This document shows positions 61,716 to 64,000 of a DNA stretch of 64,000 bases, piece after piece (the stretch's first letter is position 1; the number at the start of each line of letters is the position of its first letter). Source of the stretch: Nocardia goodfellowii. Lineage in GTDB: Bacteria; Actinomycetota; Actinomycetes; Mycobacteriales; Mycobacteriaceae. The translations under genes and the position numbers were made by a program. The DNA lies in NCBI RefSeq assembly GCF_017875645.1, contig NZ_JAGGMR010000001.1:7812001-7876000 (forward strand), given 5' to 3'. The notes beneath the pieces were generated by a model. The model did not search any database, had not been told where the DNA came from, and was given only the letters and a program-made list of their open reading frames with translations.

Positions 61716-62594
61716 CTATGCCAGCTTCGTGGGTAGGAACATGGCGGTGACCTGGGTCATCGCCAGGTTCACGATGACGATCGAGACCACCGACAGCACC
61801 ACGGCCGCGTTCACCGCGTCGGCCACACCGCGCGGCCCGCCTTTCGCCTCCAGTCCGCGCTGGCAGGCGATGATCACCACGAGGAACCCGAAGATCAGGG
61901 CCTTGAGCAGCGAAACCCACACGTCCGCGGTGGTGGTGAAGGAGCCGAAGGTGGCCCAGTAGCTGCCCGGCGTCACACCCTGTCCGGCGATCGCGACCGC
62001 GTATCCGGCGAGCACGCCGACGAAGATGATGAGGATGTTGAGCAGCGGCGCCACCAGCAGCATGGCCGCCATGCGTGGGATCACCAGCCGATGAATCGGG
62101 CTGATACCCATGGTGTGCAGCGCGTCGATCTCCTCGCGGATGGTGCGCGCGCCGAGGTCCGCGGCGATCGCGGCGGCGCCCGCGCCGCCGAGCAGGAAGC
62201 CGGTGGCCATCGGGGCGCCCTGCTTGATCACGCCGAGGCCGCCGGTCGCGCCGAGCAGCGAATCCGCGCCGAGGGTGTGGATGAGGTTGCCGACCTGGAT
62301 CGAGACGATCACGCCGAACGGGATCGCGATGAGAATCGCCGGAATGGTGGTGACCGTGATCAGGCGCCAGGCTTGCAGGATGGCCTCGCGCCACTGGAAC
62401 TTGCCGCGCGCGATATCGCCGGCCGCGCCGGTCACCGATTCCTCGGCCATGCCCACCGCGCGACCGAAGGTACGCAGCGACGACACCACGGTGTCGGAGA
62501 AATTCTTGCGGACGACCTGCGCCGGGGATTCGCGGCGTTTCTCCTGCCGCAGCAGTTCCAGCTGTTCCAGGGCTGCGCGGGTATCCGAGGTCAT
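61716..62594 (-). CDS. yrbEA: YrbEA, Mce transporter permease
   Basis: A 292-residue MlaE-type permease and first gene of the mce operon. The signature stretch is AAIAADLGARTIREEIDAL. About 60 hydrophilic residues precede the first helix. All eight genes overlap or abut, so they are one transcript. No ATPase (MceG) gene is in the operon; as in mycobacteria it must be encoded elsewhere. Confidence 0.93.
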   Translation of the reverse strand: MTSDTRAALEQLELLRQEKRRESPAQVVRKNFSDTVVSSLRTFGRAVGMAEESVTGAAGDIARGKFQWREAILQAWRLITVTTIPAILIAIPFGVIVSIQVGNLIHTLGADSLLGATGGLGVIKQGAPMATGFLLGGAGAAAIAADLGARTIREEIDALHTMGISPIHRLVIPRMAAMLLVAPLLNILIIFVGVLAGYAVAIAGQGVTPGSYWATFGSFTTTADVWVSLLKALIFGFLVVIIACQRGLEAKGGPRGVADAVNAAVVLSVVSIVIVNLAMTQVTAMFLPTKLA

Positions 62595-62724
62595 ACGCGA
62601 GTTCCGTGGCCCGCGCCGAGGGCACGGGTTGTGTCGAAGTTCATCAGGTATCTCTCCGAATCCGGCATCATCGCCAACTCAGCCAAGCTAATAGGTACTC
62701 TAGGTCACAACAAAATCGCGGCCA

Positions 62725-62740
62725 TGTGACGATGGTCACT
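62725..62740. promoter_or_regulatory. CRP-like site upstream of the mce operon
   Basis: TGTGACGATGGTCACT matches the CRP consensus TGTGA-N6-TCACA at nine of ten conserved positions. It lies about 130 bases upstream of yrbEA. Mycobacterial and Nocardia CRP proteins recognise this sequence, so cAMP control of lipid import is plausible. Confidence 0.5.
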
Positions 62741-62790
62741 TACTCGCCGGTTCGAGCTGTCGTGAAGTTATTCGTGCAACGCATCACTAA

Positions 62791-62819
62791 TTTGTGACGG
62801 CTGCGGCATCCATCACAAA
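62791..62819. repeat. Inverted repeat TTTGTGA / TCACAAA
   Basis: TTTGTGA at 62791-62797 and TCACAAA at 62813-62819 form a perfect 7-base inverted repeat around 15 bases. The spacing does not fit CRP. It may be an operator or a weak hairpin. Confidence 0.4.
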
Positions 62820-63092
62820 ATCGCAGAACAGCGATAGATTCCGCATTCTTTTCGGCCTGCCACACCGAAGCGCGAACCCGGCGAACAGGACGCCTACTGC
62901 AGTCGAGGGATTCAACCCCGTTGCACACTCCGGCACTACTTCACCGGCGCTTCAGTTAGCTGAACAATTGCTTATGTGGGTTTCAGCAAACTCCGGACAT
63001 GCTTTCCACCGAGGCGGCACCAGACAGAACGCCCACCGAAAGGCCAGGAAATACCGCTAATTTCCGGCTAATCCGCAATTAGGATCGGCGGA

Positions 63093-63581
63093 ATGCGACT
63101 TCGGCTGTCTCATGTGGCCCTGTTCGGCCTCGCGATCCTGCCGGTGGCGACCGCCTGCACCTCACCGTCACTGGCCGAGTCCCCCGCGGTATCCGCCGCA
63201 GCTCCAGGTACTTCCGCACGTGAGGGCGCGTTCGGCAACTTCGGCACCGTGCACCCGCCGGGCAGCTCCGCCGACGCCGAGACAGTGCTCGAGCTCGACG
63301 TCGCGCAGGAGACCATGCGCTGCACCGAGACCTCCGACGAACAGTGCCTGCAAATCCGCCGCGACCCGAACGGCCCCTGGGAGCTCTGCTACGACGGGAT
63401 CGACGGATTCGACCACGATCGGGGCTACCGCTATCACCTGCGGGTGGAGCAGAGTCCGGCCGAGAACCCCCGGGCGGAGGCGCCCGCGTGGCGGCTGCTC
63501 GAGGTGCTCGACAAACAGCGCGTCATCTCCGCGACCGGTTCGCCCCTGAACAACACCGGTCTGGAGGGCCCCGCGCGCTGA
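63093..63581 (+). CDS. DUF4377-like lipoprotein
   Basis: A 162-residue lipoprotein (lipobox VATAC) with a short linker. Its C-terminal domain looks like DUF4377: CTETSDEQCLQIRRDPNGPW, then GYRYHLRVEQ and WRLLEVLDKQ. DUF4377 proteins are often linked to heat-shock HslJ-like domains at the envelope. Two Cys in the domain could form a disulfide. No clear ribosome site was found before the ATG. Confidence 0.75.
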   Translation: MRLRLSHVALFGLAILPVATACTSPSLAESPAVSAAAPGTSAREGAFGNFGTVHPPGSSADAETVLELDVAQETMRCTETSDEQCLQIRRDPNGPWELCYDGIDGFDHDRGYRYHLRVEQSPAENPRAEAPAWRLLEVLDKQRVISATGSPLNNTGLEGPAR

Positions 63582-63602
63582 TATCGGCGCGATAGCTCGG
63601 CG

Positions 63603-64000
63603 CTATGAGAAGGCGCGCAGCGCAATCGAATACAGCTCCCGCGCCGGACCACTGAGGCGCTGACCGACCGGCCACACCGCACGCAGACTGCGGCGCAAAT
63701 CCAGATCGGGTATCTCGGGAACCACCAGGTGGCCCGCGGCGACGTCCGAAGCAACGGCGAGCGAACTCAGGACCGAGACACCGACATCCGCGGCGACCGA
63801 GGTTTTGATGGCGGTGGTGGAGGACAGCTCCAGCGCGATATTCGGCACCCAATCCGGAAGAGCTTGCGCGACAACGGTTTCGAAGAGCGTGCGACTGCCC
63901 GAACCGGGCTCGCGCTGAATCAGCGGGGTCGCCGCCAGCTCGGCCAGCCCGACCGAACCGCGGCGAGCCCATTCGTGCTGTGGCGCGACGACGACCACCA
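63603..64000 (-). CDS. LysR-family regulator, C-terminal part (5' end outside window)
   Basis: About 132 residues of the LysR effector-binding domain are visible (PLIQREPGSGSRTLFETVV, TTAIKTSVAADVGVSVLSSLAV), ending at 63603. The helix-turn-helix is beyond the right edge, so an apparent internal ATG at 63998 is not the true start. The stop is 21 bases from that of the lipoprotein gene. The target cannot be inferred. Confidence 0.85.
   Translation of the reverse strand, partial: VVVVAPQHEWARRGSVGLAELAATPLIQREPGSGSRTLFETVVAQALPDWVPNIALELSSTTAIKTSVAADVGVSVLSSLAVASDVAAGHLVVPEIPDLDLRRSLRAVWPVGQRLSGPARELYSIALRAFS

Larger units (their letters stand above)
62595..63092. other. Divergent intergenic region before the mce operon
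   Basis: About 500 bases with no credible gene; the AT content is higher than elsewhere. It should carry the promoters of yrbEA (minus) and the lipoprotein (plus). A CRP-like site and an inverted repeat are described separately. The box CTATTAG near 62690 could be a -10 on the minus strand, which is tentative. Confidence 0.45.

Noticed and set aside
59961-61736. A 591-residue plus-strand frame over mceA and yrbEB
   Set aside because: Antisense shadow with His/Asp/Arg-rich, repeat-free composition and no domain.
62791-62819. A second CRP site
   Set aside because: The half-sites are 15 bases apart rather than six.

Overview
The window is high-GC DNA with dense, overlapping genes and frequent GTG starts. 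It comes from a mycolic-acid actinomycete, most likely Nocardia or a close relative such as Rhodococcus. The main evidence is a complete yrbE/mce operon, mycobacterial-type lipoproteins, a PIM-type acyltransferase, an acyl-CoA desaturase, ANTAR regulators and EthA- and Ddn-like oxidoreductases. No tRNA, rRNA, insertion sequence, prophage or CRISPR array was seen, and the region reads as ordinary chromosome. All family assignments come from reading the sequence; no database search was possible.

Layout. 1-7639: a TerD-AIM24 fusion cut by the left edge, an LpqC-like esterase lipoprotein, a tiny membrane protein coupled to a DsbB-like protein, an MFS exporter with a C-terminal beta-sandwich tail, and a four-helix membrane protein with 17 heptapeptide repeats. 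8151-12003: a PaaX-type regulator, an AidB-like acyl-CoA dehydrogenase divergent from a crotonase with a palindromic operator between them, then csbD. 12058-13737: a PAS-ANTAR / ANTAR / serine protease operon. 13956-22758: a DUF72 protein, a PatA-like acyltransferase, a desaturase, a P450-ferredoxin pair divergent from a TetR regulator, and a CDF metal exporter. 22974-26179: a DUF574 methyltransferase with a PAS-GGDEF cyclase, and small zinc-binding proteins.

26387-30763 is a monosaccharide (probably xylose-type) ABC operon ending in its own ROK repressor, with an operator-like palindrome upstream. Next is a short two-gene unit: an alkyltransferase (ogt) gene that has lost its catalytic middle in frame, and a 2OG-Fe(II) oxygenase. 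31864-38000 has an SMP-30 family enzyme and a four-gene BMP-type nucleoside ABC importer. 38047-39600 holds a MerR regulator fused to sliding-clamp domains plus a helical partner gene; its promoter has MerR-like 19-bp spacing and probably gives a leaderless transcript. 39611-42633 has a Ddn-like protein and a Baeyer-Villiger monooxygenase divergent from an AraC regulator.

42630-53112 carries small envelope or stress genes, a GAF-ANTAR regulator followed by two tandem phosphoribosyltransferase genes, a CsbD/DUF6131 cluster, an Na+/H+ antiporter, an atypical P450 and a DUF418 protein. Both phosphoribosyltransferase genes have the same ribosome-site-sequestering leader. 53536-62594 is a Pro-rich anchored protein followed by the yrbEA-yrbEB-mceABCDEF lipid-import operon on the minus strand. 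A CRP-like site lies in its upstream region. The window ends with a DUF4377-like lipoprotein and a LysR regulator cut by the right edge.

The most novel items are the duplicated leader structure of the phosphoribosyltransferases, the MerR-clamp fusion with its leaderless promoter, the internally deleted but in-frame ogt, the heptad-repeat membrane protein and the P450 lacking the usual I-helix acid-alcohol pair.
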